Part shown: positions 1 to 7,375 of the stretch, in pieces
Layout of the letters: each line of letters opens with the position of its first letter
Numbering within the stretch: the first letter of the stretch is position 1
Origin: Ignavibacteria bacterium
GTDB taxonomy: Bacteria; Bacteroidota; Ignavibacteria; Ch128b
Assembly: GCA_016873845.1 (NCBI GenBank)
Contig: VGVX01000016.1
Span: 1-44,373, forward strand
DNA: 44,373 bases
Reading direction: 5' to 3'
Notes under the pieces: generated by a model
What the model saw: the letters and a program-made list of their open reading frames with translations, nothing else
Databases searched by the model: none
Told to the model about the DNA's origin: nothing
Translations under genes and position numbers: made by a program

Positions 1-9
1 TTGTTGCAT
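1..9 (-). CDS. Start of the next cassette gene (three codons only)
   Basis: On the minus strand an ATG at position 9 is preceded by AAAGGA with about nine bases of spacing, a good ribosome binding site. It lies about 110 bases inside the cassette left of the first attC, where the other cassettes also begin their genes. Only the codons for Met-Gln-Gln fall in the window, so the product cannot be named. The call rests on position and ribosome binding site alone. Confidence 0.4.
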
Positions 10-119
10 AAAGATTTATCCTTTCGTTTTCGAGTAGGAGTTATCAGACTCGAAAAACTTCGAGACGGTCACAGGCGAACTCCATCGCCCTTTGTTTATT
101 AATGAGGCGGCACAATGAC

Positions 120-301
120 GCCTAACGTTTGGCAAAACACCGCAGTGATGTTGCGAACTCAAAAACGATGTGGCGACCGCCGCTATGAAAGACAAATTTT
201 CTTGCGGCGGGCGACACAAACCATATTCGTGAGCAACAGCATTGAGCGACAACTATAATTCCTTTTCAAATGTTGGAGCGTCGTTGTTGGGCGTGTTATG
301 T
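120..301 (-). repeat. attC site 1 (long cassette recombination site)
   Basis: The left core is GCCTAAC (120-126), which reads GTTAGGC on the cassette strand, and the right core is GTTATGT (295-301). Inside, GCGAACT (153-159) and GTGAGC (229-234) are flanked by GTTGC and GCAAC arms that pair. The centre forms a further GC-rich hairpin, with TGTGGCGACCGCCGC near 170-184 facing GCGGCGGGCGACACA near 204-218. At about 182 bp it is the longest site of the array. It ends the protease/AbiJ-like cassette, whose last gene stops 18 bases away. Confidence 0.75.
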
Positions 302-319
302 GAAGTGCGCCAACGGTCA

Positions 320-1117
320 TTATGCAATCTTTGATTTCTTCGCTAAGTATGTTGCAACAACAGCGGAGAGACCGACAATCAATTCAGCTTCTTCGCGAGT
401 CGGGATTCGTCCCTCGCGAAGATGTCTGGCCATCTCGGAAGCATAACCCCACGCTTTGGAAACAGAATCGTCCAAAGGTTTGGGAAGTAAATCGGGATAA
501 CGCTTGAGAATATCACCAAGTGTGGCCTTGTCGTTGCTTACATCTCGGGCAACACATTCGAGCGCGGCCATTGCATGCTGAACTGCGCCTGTTAGATCAG
601 CCTCAGGTCTGCGTGAGAGATCTCGAAGTGCCTCATGAATCTCGCTCTTAGCGGTAGTTCTCTTTGATGCCTCAAGAGCTTCAACCGCATTATTAACTGC
701 GGACTCAAATGATTCTGATCCTCGCGTTTCAATGATTCCTCCAACCATTTGCCAGCCAATGCCCGCTAGGCGGAAGAACGAGTTTATCTCGTCTTGAAAC
801 TGATTGGCTTGGCCCATTTGAAGGAGAGAGCGATATATTTCTTCTGTGATATCGTATACATAGAACCACTCACAACTCTGAACAAGCTGACTTACTTCGT
901 AGTCTATATTGGGATATTCAGACCAGTTGTTTGAATCTGGAATCTCCCGAAGAACTCTACAAATGATTTCCCTGAGATTCGATGGCTTCAGACCCAGTTC
1001 TTTTGCAATCTGAATGACAGCACCTCGAAATCGTGCTGGAGCATCTTCACGTATTGTGATTTCCCTCTCCTGTCCGGAAAGACTATGTCTACTGGAGAAG
1101 CGTGGTTGCTGTGCCAT
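320..1117 (-). CDS. AbiJ-like abortive-infection family protein
   Basis: This 265-residue protein resembles the AbiJ N-terminal domain 4 family. Recognisable features are an FSxRH start, an IREDAP segment (22-27), an NWSEYPNI stretch (64-71), CEWFYVYD (82-89), and NSFF..AGIGW then a TRG motif (112-133). The C-terminal part (about 160-260) looks like the helical Abi C-terminal module, with an ALRDLS...RPEADLTGAVQHAMAA pattern and ARHLREGR at 230-237, where AbiJ-type and HEPN-related proteins often carry a conserved R/H. Family members are linked to phage-triggered growth arrest. That role is inferred here. The start follows the protease stop by three bases, so the two genes are one transcription unit in one cassette. 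A direct RNase active site cannot be confirmed by eye. Confidence 0.7.
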   Translation of the reverse strand: MAQQPRFSSRHSLSGQEREITIREDAPARFRGAVIQIAKELGLKPSNLREIICRVLREIPDSNNWSEYPNIDYEVSQLVQSCEWFYVYDITEEIYRSLLQMGQANQFQDEINSFFRLAGIGWQMVGGIIETRGSESFESAVNNAVEALEASKRTTAKSEIHEALRDLSRRPEADLTGAVQHAMAALECVARDVSNDKATLGDILKRYPDLLPKPLDDSVSKAWGYASEMARHLREGRIPTREEAELIVGLSAVVATYLAKKSKIA

Positions 1118-1120
1118 TCA

Positions 1121-2197
1121 TTAATCCTCAACAAGCTCAAAATATAGAATGCGAAACTCAACTGTCGTGGAGGGAGTATCGTCCGCCATGAACTGATTCT
1201 CAGGCGATGTTCTTGTTGTGAGCTTCTTTATGCTTGGGTCAACTGCGCCCGTAACTCGCCTTGCTAAGCCGGCTGGCACAAGCTGTTTGTATTCTATTGG
1301 ATCTATGTCGATAACGTTGCCATCACGTCCGTAGAAGATGATCAGGCCGTATATGTTTCTCACATTAGTTCTGGAAACATTGCGCAAGGAATAGGAATAG
1401 TCTCCATAGCTCCAAAGAGTTTTTCGTGGATCGCCGTTCCACCGGAACTCGGAACCAACGATAGCGTCTTGCTGCGATCCCGACTCAAGGTATCGAAACA
1501 GGCCAACCTCTTTTTTCTGTAATTGAGTGAAGGGCTTTGGATGTTCACTGCCTACAACGGAAGGAAGGAAAGTGGAGGGAATGCAAAAATTGAGATTCTG
1601 TCCTCCCTTGAGTGTGGCAACAGCCACACCAATTACGTACCCCTTTTCATTAACGATGGGGCCTCCACTTGAACCGGGAGAAATCGGCGCGGTTATCTGA
1701 ATCAGTTTGCTGCTGCTAGTTTCATCAAGCGTGCGGATTCCGCTCACGATTCCCTGAGAGAAAGTGCCCTCAAGACCTCTCGGATTGCCGATTGCATACA
1801 CGACCTCTCCGATTTCGGGCAATTGGGTTAGAACCTTGACGGTCTTACCTTTCAGATCCGGAACAGAGAGAACAGCAATATCATTTGTTTCATCTACGTG
1901 GATTACACCGATAATCTCGCACTTCTGCTTCTTGTTCACGAGTTTTGCATAACCGCTCTTCGCTCCACGGATGACATGGTAGTTCGTTACAATGAAGCCC
2001 TCCTTTAGGATGAATCCGCTTCCGAATGCTAATGGTTGCCTATTCTCGTCTTCCGTCGATATCAGAACAGTGGATTCGAACAACTCCTTTGCAATCTCTT
2101 TGGGCTTTTGCGAAAGAGCGAGGGTCGGAAACAGAAACGAAAAGAGAATGAAACAAATAATGGCTTTCACATTGACGTTGGTTATTGATGGTATCAT
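1121..2197 (-). CDS. Exported trypsin-like (HtrA/DegP-type) serine protease
   Basis: Starting at the ATG at 2197 the protein has 358 residues. A GGAG ribosome binding site lies about 11 bases upstream. It begins with a hydrophobic signal segment (residues about 10-28, ending near ALSQ). The chymotrypsin fold carries its triad as His74 in TNYHVI, Asp106 in ETNDIAVL and Ser177 in SPGSSGGP. GNPRG (about 137-141) is also typical of DegP-like proteases. No PDZ domain follows. The C-terminal 120 residues are an unrecognised, probably beta-rich domain. The open frame extends upstream to 2479, but that part crosses attC site 2 and is not taken as coding. It sits directly upstream of the AbiJ-like gene. 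A secreted protease and a cytoplasmic toxin-like partner make an odd pair. Confidence 0.8.
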   Translation of the reverse strand: MIPSITNVNVKAIICFILFSFLFPTLALSQKPKEIAKELFESTVLISTEDENRQPLAFGSGFILKEGFIVTNYHVIRGAKSGYAKLVNKKQKCEIIGVIHVDETNDIAVLSVPDLKGKTVKVLTQLPEIGEVVYAIGNPRGLEGTFSQGIVSGIRTLDETSSSKLIQITAPISPGSSGGPIVNEKGYVIGVAVATLKGGQNLNFCIPSTFLPSVVGSEHPKPFTQLQKKEVGLFRYLESGSQQDAIVGSEFRWNGDPRKTLWSYGDYSYSLRNVSRTNVRNIYGLIIFYGRDGNVIDIDPIEYKQLVPAGLARRVTGAVDPSIKKLTTRTSPENQFMADDTPSTTVEFRILYFELVED

Positions 2198-2230
2198 CGG
2201 TTTTTGTTCTCCGAATAGTTGGCGCATTTC

Positions 2231-2355
2231 ACATAACGTTTGGCGTAACAACGCAACGCTGGAGCGAACTCCGATAAATCCAATTCCGTGAGCGAAAGCG
2301 TTGAGCCACAATAATCTCCTATCAAATGATGGCGACGTTGTTACGCTTGTTAGCT
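2231..2355 (-). repeat. attC site 2
   Basis: The cores are ACATAAC (2231-2237) and GTTAGCT (2349-2355). GCGTAACAACG in the left arm is perfectly complementary to CGTTGTTACGC in the right arm (11 bp). GCGAACT lies at 2264-2270, 33 bases from the left core start, and GTGAGC at 2288-2293. The site closes the hydrolase/oxidoreductase cassette and abuts the 5' end of the protease cassette. Confidence 0.85.
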
Positions 2356-2402
2356 GCCGCGTAGCCGTCATGAGATGATTATGCAGGTGACTGTCCATGT
2401 AG

Positions 2403-3344
2403 TCAGTTAACCTTAATTGCAACATTACCTTTCTTGTGTCCTTGTTCAACATACCTATGAGCATCGATGATATGCTCAAGAGGGAAGCACTTGTCGGTGA
2501 TTGGTTTGACTACGCCAGATTCTATGAGTTCCCTTATCCTGCCCAAGCGCTCTGAGCTACAAATGAGTGCGCTGTCGTCTATAGAGAGAAATTTGTGCTT
2601 GTCCGACATCCGGGCCCTGCAAGCCTGTTTCAATTCAGAAGTTCTTGCTTTTCCGACAGCGTCGAGCACGTAGTTGTATTCTTCCAACTTGGCGAGAGAA
2701 TCTTTGTGGGTATAATCCAGCGTTTTGTCTGCCCCCAATGATTTTACAAGATCGATTTTCTCTGTACTGCATACACCTGTTACTTCCGCACCAAGATGTT
2801 TTGCGTACTGGACGGCTATGGTACCAGAAGTCCCAGACGCGCCATAGATGAGAACCTTTTGTTTAGGTTGGATATGTGCTTGTTCAAGGAACTGCAAAGC
2901 GAGAAGACCACCGTATGCAGCTGAAGTTGCATCTTCAAAACCGATATTGCGCGGCTTTAGCGCAATACATCCCTGCTTAGAATCCGTTTCTTTCATGCAC
3001 TTGTAGTCTGCATATGCTCCAAGTGAAAAACCTGTTAGCCCGAATATTTGATCACCAACTTGGAAACGTCGTATTTTCGAGCCCACTTGTACAATTTCTC
3101 CAGACAATACTTCTCCGAGGATATCGTTCCTCGGTCTCGTAATGCCGATCATGATCCGCATCGGAATCCGAAACCTCAGCGGGATATCAGAACTGCGGAT
3201 AAAGATGTCACTATTCGTTACTGAGGCTGCAAATACCTTTATGAGGACTTCGTCATCGTTGGGCACGGGTACGTCACGCTCTACTATCTTAAATACTTCA
3301 GGTGGACCATACTTGGTGCAGATTGCTGCTTTCATTTTGTTCAT
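2403..3344 (-). CDS. MDR-family NAD(P)-dependent zinc-free oxidoreductase
   Basis: The protein has 313 residues and belongs to the medium-chain dehydrogenase/reductase superfamily of quinone-oxidoreductase type. The N-terminal GroES-like domain begins with MKAAICTKYGPPEV and includes an HtdxF-like segment (SVTNSDIFIR), a G(D/E)V-like ILGEVLSGEIVQVG and FQVGDQIFG. The Rossmann domain carries the nucleotide motif YGASGTSGTIAVQYAK (about residues 168-183). The catalytic-zinc Cys/His set of true alcohol dehydrogenases is not apparent, so reduction of a quinone or enone is more likely than alcohol oxidation. The ribosome binding site TAGGAG overlaps the stop codon of the upstream hydrolase gene, so the pair is translationally linked. 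The substrate cannot be told from sequence. Confidence 0.85.
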   Translation of the reverse strand: MNKMKAAICTKYGPPEVFKIVERDVPVPNDDEVLIKVFAASVTNSDIFIRSSDIPLRFRIPMRIMIGITRPRNDILGEVLSGEIVQVGSKIRRFQVGDQIFGLTGFSLGAYADYKCMKETDSKQGCIALKPRNIGFEDATSAAYGGLLALQFLEQAHIQPKQKVLIYGASGTSGTIAVQYAKHLGAEVTGVCSTEKIDLVKSLGADKTLDYTHKDSLAKLEEYNYVLDAVGKARTSELKQACRARMSDKHKFLSIDDSALICSSERLGRIRELIESGVVKPITDKCFPLEHIIDAHRYVEQGHKKGNVAIKVN

Positions 3345-3353
3345 TTTTCGCTC

Positions 3354-4406
3354 CTAAGGGTACTGAATGCTAAGGACTATGAGTCTCTGGAACAGATCGC
3401 TCAATTGTGACGGTCCAATATTATGGGCTGAAGCGATGTAGAAAATTGATCCCCTGACGCGAGCGAGAATCATTTGGCACGGTCCCATGTTACCTTCGTA
3501 CACTACTGCCTCACCCAGACCGGCGAAGTTTGATTTGCCAAATACTCCGAGTCCAAGTAAGTGGTCGCTGGTCTCATCGGAAACCGAGCCTCCGGCCGAG
3601 TACCATCGGGTCATTATCTTGAATTCTGGTTGTGTAGAGATATATGCGAAAGTGCGCATCGCATCAGTAGCACTTCCGATGAAACCGCCTGCGTAGCCGG
3701 GAGAAATCCAGTGGTACGGCCATGGCTTTGGATAACCTCGTGGATAATTTCCTTTCCCGTCGTCGATTCTGAGCGACACCGCATATGCACCGAAATACTG
3801 GCGGAATAGTTGCTGAACTGTCTTGCCTGTATGTAATTCGAGGATGCGACCGACAATGTTGAAGTTCGTATTGGAATACTCGAATCCAGTACCGGGAGAA
3901 AAAAGCAATGGTTGGTTGCGATATGCACAATCGATGGAATTCGTAGGAGTAATTGCCGAATCTGAGTGGATAGGTATTAGTGGTACATAGTCGCGAATCC
4001 CGCTGGAGTTTAGCAACAAGTGATTGATGGTGATAACGTGTGACTTAGTGAATCCACTGTCTTCGGGAAACCAGCGATCAATCGTTGTACCGAGATCGAT
4101 TCTTTCTTTCAAAACGATGAATGCAAGGCAGGGTTTTGATGTGGGGCATCCAAGTCTCAAATCATTCTTCTCGTCAATTGCTCCCTCTGTCCAGATTCGG
4201 GCGTTGGTATTCAGGCTATCGAGCCTTCCAAAAAGTATTCCAGCAACCCCACTCGTATCTGTTTGGAGAAAACTAGAAAGCACGGTTGTCAGGCTATCCT
4301 TCTTATCTCCTTTGACAACTGAGAAAGAGATGGAGAAGCTAAAAGCTATAAAAAAGAGAAGAAGCCCAAAGGCTCTTATCCTGGATTGTGTTAGTTGCTT
4401 GTTCAT
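3354..4406 (-). CDS. Beta-lactamase/DD-peptidase-fold protein with altered active site
   Basis: This 350-residue protein starts with an ATG eight bases after AGGAG and has a hydrophobic signal segment (residues 13-31). The fold is that of class C beta-lactamase/penicillin-binding-protein-type serine hydrolases: LLLNSSGIRDY (131-140) matches the family's LLxHTSG motif, and Y177-S-N179 is the YxN motif. The expected SxxK nucleophile motif reads P88-T-S-K91, because the codon is CCC where Ser would be TCC. The usual H-x-G third motif seems to be YEG. As read, the protein lacks the canonical nucleophile, so it may bind rather than cleave peptides, or it may be decaying. Ser90 next to the Lys is a possible but unusual substitute. 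It forms an operon with the oxidoreductase nine bases downstream. Confidence 0.75.
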   Translation of the reverse strand: MNKQLTQSRIRAFGLLLFFIAFSFSISFSVVKGDKKDSLTTVLSSFLQTDTSGVAGILFGRLDSLNTNARIWTEGAIDEKNDLRLGCPTSKPCLAFIVLKERIDLGTTIDRWFPEDSGFTKSHVITINHLLLNSSGIRDYVPLIPIHSDSAITPTNSIDCAYRNQPLLFSPGTGFEYSNTNFNIVGRILELHTGKTVQQLFRQYFGAYAVSLRIDDGKGNYPRGYPKPWPYHWISPGYAGGFIGSATDAMRTFAYISTQPEFKIMTRWYSAGGSVSDETSDHLLGLGVFGKSNFAGLGEAVVYEGNMGPCQMILARVRGSIFYIASAHNIGPSQLSDLFQRLIVLSIQYP

Positions 4407-4520
4407 AATTGTTCTCCTAAGCTTTCTTACGGCCAGCCGTGACGCATAATGTTGCTCATAAAGTCTACATGAGGGCGAACGTGATGATAAACCGCTTAAC
4501 TTCCAGCTCGGCTGCGTGGC

Positions 4521-4651
4521 AGCTAACGTGTCGGCAAATTACGCCGCCGTTTTGCGAACTATCAAATGACAAATTTCTCGTGAGCAAAACGGTGGAACGA
4601 ATACAATAACTCATCTCAATAAAATGAGTGACGTAATTTGCCGTGTTAGGC
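4521..4651 (-). repeat. attC site 3
   Basis: The cores are AGCTAAC (4521-4527) and GTTAGGC (4645-4651). The outer stem is a perfect 12-bp match, CGGCAAATTACG (4532-4543) with CGTAATTTGCCG (4632-4643). The inner stem pairs CCGTTTTGC with GCAAAACGG around GCGAACT (4554-4560) and GTGAGC (4580-4585). The right arm carries an extra small hairpin, ACTCAT/ATGAGT. This is the clearest attC of the array. Confidence 0.9.
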
Positions 4652-5122
4652 GAAGCGGCGGCGAACGTTTTTGTTCTCATTTTTATCACCTTGCGTCTGC
4701 TTTATAGGCACTTTGTTCTCTCTGTATTGTGACCAAGGAATTGAGGAATCAACAAGAGAAATAAACGAGAACCTTCGCCTGAATGACAGTATCTTCTCTA
4801 TTGAACTTTCAGAAGTCGAAATATCACGTGCAACAGTTTCGTTTTGCTTCACAAGATAGAAACCTAGAGAATCTAGGCGTTCAAAAAAAGAAAGGAGATA
4901 ATCGCCGATAAGCCAAAGGATTCGGGGGTCGGATTTCTGTGCAGACTTTGAAGAAGTGAGGAGCTCCCGAAGAACCCGTACGAGGGAGCCGTAGTCTTGT
5001 TCGATGTAACCCAATTCTTGCCGAATACTCTTGCGATTATCGTACAAAGTGTCTACAGAGGTAGTCGCTTTGAGATTACCACCTTGTTTAATAATTCTTA
5101 TAGGGAGCTTGGGAATTGTCAT
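4646..5122 (-). CDS. Uncharacterised partner of the GHKL ATPase
   Basis: The product of about 158 residues is not recognised. The ATG at 5122 overlaps the upstream stop codon as ATGA, the usual mark of translational coupling. A GTG 12 bases further up is a weaker alternative start. The protein is mostly helical and charged, with a central hydrophobic patch (ILWLIGDYLLSFF) and no clear signal peptide. The end is basic, NKNVRRRFA, and is encoded by the flank and arm of attC site 3. The stop TAA lies in the attC core itself. Its dependence on the ATPase gene suggests a two-component module. Function unknown. Confidence 0.65.
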   Translation of the reverse strand: MTIPKLPIRIIKQGGNLKATTSVDTLYDNRKSIRQELGYIEQDYGSLVRVLRELLTSSKSAQKSDPRILWLIGDYLLSFFERLDSLGFYLVKQNETVARDISTSESSIEKILSFRRRFSFISLVDSSIPWSQYRENKVPIKQTQGDKNENKNVRRRFA

Positions 5123-6648
5123 TGTCGACCCCACGCTCCGAGAAATCGGTTAAGAAATGCAAGAGGAGATTTTTCCGTGTCCAAGAAACTAGAGAGAACC
5201 CAAGCTACAGAAAGAGCAATGTGGTAGTTCTCGGATTGGCTATCTGATGCTTTTGTATAAGCTGAATGTGCCTTGTTTATCCAAATGGTACTGTCGGTAA
5301 GCCAACCGAGTTCAGGACGATCCGGATCATCATCAAACCCAAGCATTAGACCGGGGCGTTTCCGATGACCTTCATGTTTAGTTCCAGCTTCAGTAGGATC
5401 AAGAGAAGGTTCGATGCGTTCACCAGGTAAGTCGCCAGGGGCTACTTCAATTCCTTCTCCAGTCGTCTGTCCACCCCGTGTGCCTGTCATTGTATCAACA
5501 CCTTGTACGATTTGACCAATATTGGGTGCGTTTGGATCGGGGATGATTCCGGTTATAGGCGTACCTCTGCCTCTCCTTCCTAATAGTGGATTCAGTTCCG
5601 GAAATTCCGGGAGTAGGTTGACAATAATTTCTTCGATTTGCTTTTGCAGTGGACGTAGGTCTCGTTCGATTTGCTCTCGTTGAGTGCTGACTTCGCCAAG
5701 CTCTCGGAGTATCGGTTCAATTGCTTCTTGGATTGCTTTGCGATAGCGATAGTATTTTTGGAGACTGTTTACGTCTTTCAAGAAGTCGGCTTTATTCAAC
5801 GTGAGTATTTCCGAGAGTTGAGGTAGTTCAACGATGCCGGTTAGTCGAGCGGGGTTTCGTGGAGTAACGCCAATCCAGTCCCATCCACGCTTGATGACTT
5901 TGCCGTAGGTCGAGATGGCAATTCCTCGCTCTTCTTCTGGGAGTTCTTGTTTGTTCTTTGTTAGGAAACCGACGCCAACAGGACTGGCTTTCTTACCAAG
6001 CTGAACAAGAAACACGTTTGATGGTTGAGCGTCTTCATGTTCTGGCAGTCTCACAGGAACCTGATTGATTGTAAATTCTACCCCTTGCTTATAAATGTAT
6101 TTTAGGATTTTCTCCATGAAATCTGGATGCAAGAGAGGATAGAAATGTGTTTGGATAACATTAGCAACGAAGCTGGACTTGAGCAGGTCAGAATCTTTAT
6201 TGGGAAGCAAAAAAGTCACCGCAGTTCCAGTCGAAGACTTGACTAGATTCCCGGGGGCTACAAGTTGCCATGGTGCTCGTTGCGAATCATCAAGACGCCA
6301 CGTTGTAGATTTGTGATTGCTTTTGTTCTTTGTTTCTGTGATAACCTTGTCTGAAAGCAGTAGAGAAAGCTTTACTCCGACTCCAGCGAAACCGATTCCC
6401 TTGCCCCGTATTTTTGTTGTTGCGGCAATGTCATGGTATTCTTCGAAATCTTTCTCAGACATTCCCTTGCCGTTGTCGACAATAGAAAAAGTTTGTTTCG
6501 ATGAATCAATAAAGAAGTGTATTTGAGAAGCACCAGAATCAAGAGCATTTGCAATGAGTTCAGTAATGATTGCTTCCTCCTGTGGAAAAGGATAACTGTC
6601 CCGTATGTCTTCAAGAAGATGCTTAAGATTTACTCTTGTCTCACCCAT
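5119..6648 (-). CDS. GHKL (Hsp90/histidine-kinase-like) ATPase
   Basis: The protein has 509 residues and opens with a GHKL ATP-binding domain. The N box has E30...N34 in TELIANALDSGA, the G1 box is D58-N-G-K-G62, and the G2 box GKGIGFAGVG lies at 82-91. This arrangement is closest to Hsp90/MORC/MutL-type ATPases rather than two-component sensors, because no dimerisation His or receiver partner is present. The middle part (about 130-290) looks like a second alpha/beta domain. Residues 300-345 form a probable coiled coil. A Gly/Pro-rich linker (about 355-430) leads to a small helical C-terminus. GHKL ATPases paired with a small unknown gene recur in conflict and anti-phage loci, so defence is a reasonable inference but not shown. 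It sits alone with its overlapping partner in one cassette. Confidence 0.8.
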   Translation of the reverse strand: MGETRVNLKHLLEDIRDSYPFPQEEAIITELIANALDSGASQIHFFIDSSKQTFSIVDNGKGMSEKDFEEYHDIAATTKIRGKGIGFAGVGVKLSLLLSDKVITETKNKSNHKSTTWRLDDSQRAPWQLVAPGNLVKSSTGTAVTFLLPNKDSDLLKSSFVANVIQTHFYPLLHPDFMEKILKYIYKQGVEFTINQVPVRLPEHEDAQPSNVFLVQLGKKASPVGVGFLTKNKQELPEEERGIAISTYGKVIKRGWDWIGVTPRNPARLTGIVELPQLSEILTLNKADFLKDVNSLQKYYRYRKAIQEAIEPILRELGEVSTQREQIERDLRPLQKQIEEIIVNLLPEFPELNPLLGRRGRGTPITGIIPDPNAPNIGQIVQGVDTMTGTRGGQTTGEGIEVAPGDLPGERIEPSLDPTEAGTKHEGHRKRPGLMLGFDDDPDRPELGWLTDSTIWINKAHSAYTKASDSQSENYHIALSVAWVLSSFLDTEKSPLAFLNRFLGAWGRQ

Positions 6649-6681
6649 TGGATTTCCTTAATGTCTGTTCGCCGCCGTTTC

Positions 6682-6790
6682 GCCTAACGTATGCAATAAA
6701 AACGAATGTATGAAGCGAACTATAAATAAATATCGAATACCAAAATGTGAGCGGAATATTTTTCATTCTACGTTTTTATTGCTGTTAGCC
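6682..6790 (-). repeat. attC site 4
   Basis: The cores are GCCTAAC (6682-6688) and GTTAGCC (6784-6790). The outer stem pairs GCAATAAAAACG with CGTTTTTATTGC, a perfect 12 bp. GCGAACT lies at 6715-6721, again 33 bases from the core start, and GTGAGC at 6747-6752. At 109 bp this is the shortest site, lacking the roughly 28-base extra segment seen in the right arm of sites 1 to 3. The last codons of the membrane-protein gene lie inside it. Confidence 0.9.
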
Positions 6791-7176
6791 GCCGTGCTTA
6801 TAGTATTAATTGTTTGCCGAAATACGCCGATTAATCCATCGAAAATATTTATGAGTTTATCGGTGACTGAGAATAGAATTATAGTTATTACATTGTAAAC
6901 AAATAATCCAACGGAGAAAGCAATGAGAACAAAAGATGATAGTGGGCTTGACTTAAAAGACAATAATCCCCAGACAAACATAGCGAGCGACAATACAAAA
7001 TTGAATATTCGCAGAAGCAATATTAGTCTATTCTTGCCGACGGTTGTGTCTTGGTTTGGTTGGTTTACACTTGGGTTTGCAATAGCCCGCATAGTTTTTA
7101 CCTGCCAATACGAACCGAACAAGGTAGTCGCAGATGGTATGATGATAATGGCTATGGTTATCCAGTCTATATTCAT
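6763..7176 (-). CDS. Small multi-spanning membrane protein of a single-gene cassette
   Basis: This 137-residue protein has about three hydrophobic segments (residues 4-22, 50-72 and 80-104), with a polar loop rich in Asn and Gln between the first two. No family is recognised. The final residues NSNKNVE and the stop are encoded within attC site 4. It is collinear with the other cassette genes but has no strong ribosome binding site. An opposite-strand frame at 6923-7240 has a good GGAG ribosome binding site, encodes 105 residues with two hydrophobic segments, and ends inside attC site 5, so it is a real competitor. Length, orientation and smoother membrane-protein character favour the minus strand. 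Confidence 0.5.
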   Translation of the reverse strand: MNIDWITIAIIIIPSATTLFGSYWQVKTMRAIANPSVNQPNQDTTVGKNRLILLLRIFNFVLSLAMFVWGLLSFKSSPLSSFVLIAFSVGLFVYNVITIILFSVTDKLINIFDGLIGVFRQTINTISTAANSNKNVE

Positions 7177-7234
7177 TTTACTATTTATAGGATATTATGC
7201 TTTCGGCATAATAAAATCTTTATCAAAGCATGGC

Positions 7235-7367
7235 GGCTAACGTTTGCTGCTAAATTTCGTTGGGGAGTTCGAAGCAGCGGTCTTGTCCCCCGCTAAAATA
7301 GTTGCCAATATACAAAAATAATTCCTATCTAACCATCTGCCCCAATGGAATTTAGCAGCTGTTAGGT
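7235..7367 (-). repeat. attC site 5 (nearest the recombinase)
   Basis: The cores are GGCTAAC (7235-7241) and GTTAGGT (7361-7367). The left arm from about 7246 and the right arm before 7361 are complementary over roughly 20 positions with two mismatches (GCTGCTAAATT...TTGGGG). It lacks the GCGAACT/GTGAGC pair of the other four sites, having GAGTTCGAAGC instead, so it belongs to a different attC subtype. It closes the CNNM cassette. Confidence 0.85.
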
Positions 7368-7375
7368 GGCGTTTT

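Noticed and set aside
16-252. Minus-strand open frame of 78 codons
   Set aside because: It lies across the palindromic attC site 1, has no recognisable product and no good ribosome binding site.
2198-2479. Upstream extension of the trypsin-like protease frame
   Set aside because: It crosses attC site 2 and the neighbouring oxidoreductase end. The signal peptide starts only after the ATG at 2197.
3354-4406. Functional beta-lactamase (resistance cassette)
   Set aside because: The nucleophile Ser of SxxK is Pro and the third motif is not canonical, so resistance cannot be claimed.
120-7367. attC palindromes as transposon inverted repeats or insertion sequences
   Set aside because: No transposase lies between them, there are no target duplications, and the GTTRRRY/RYYYAAC ends with central motifs fit attC.
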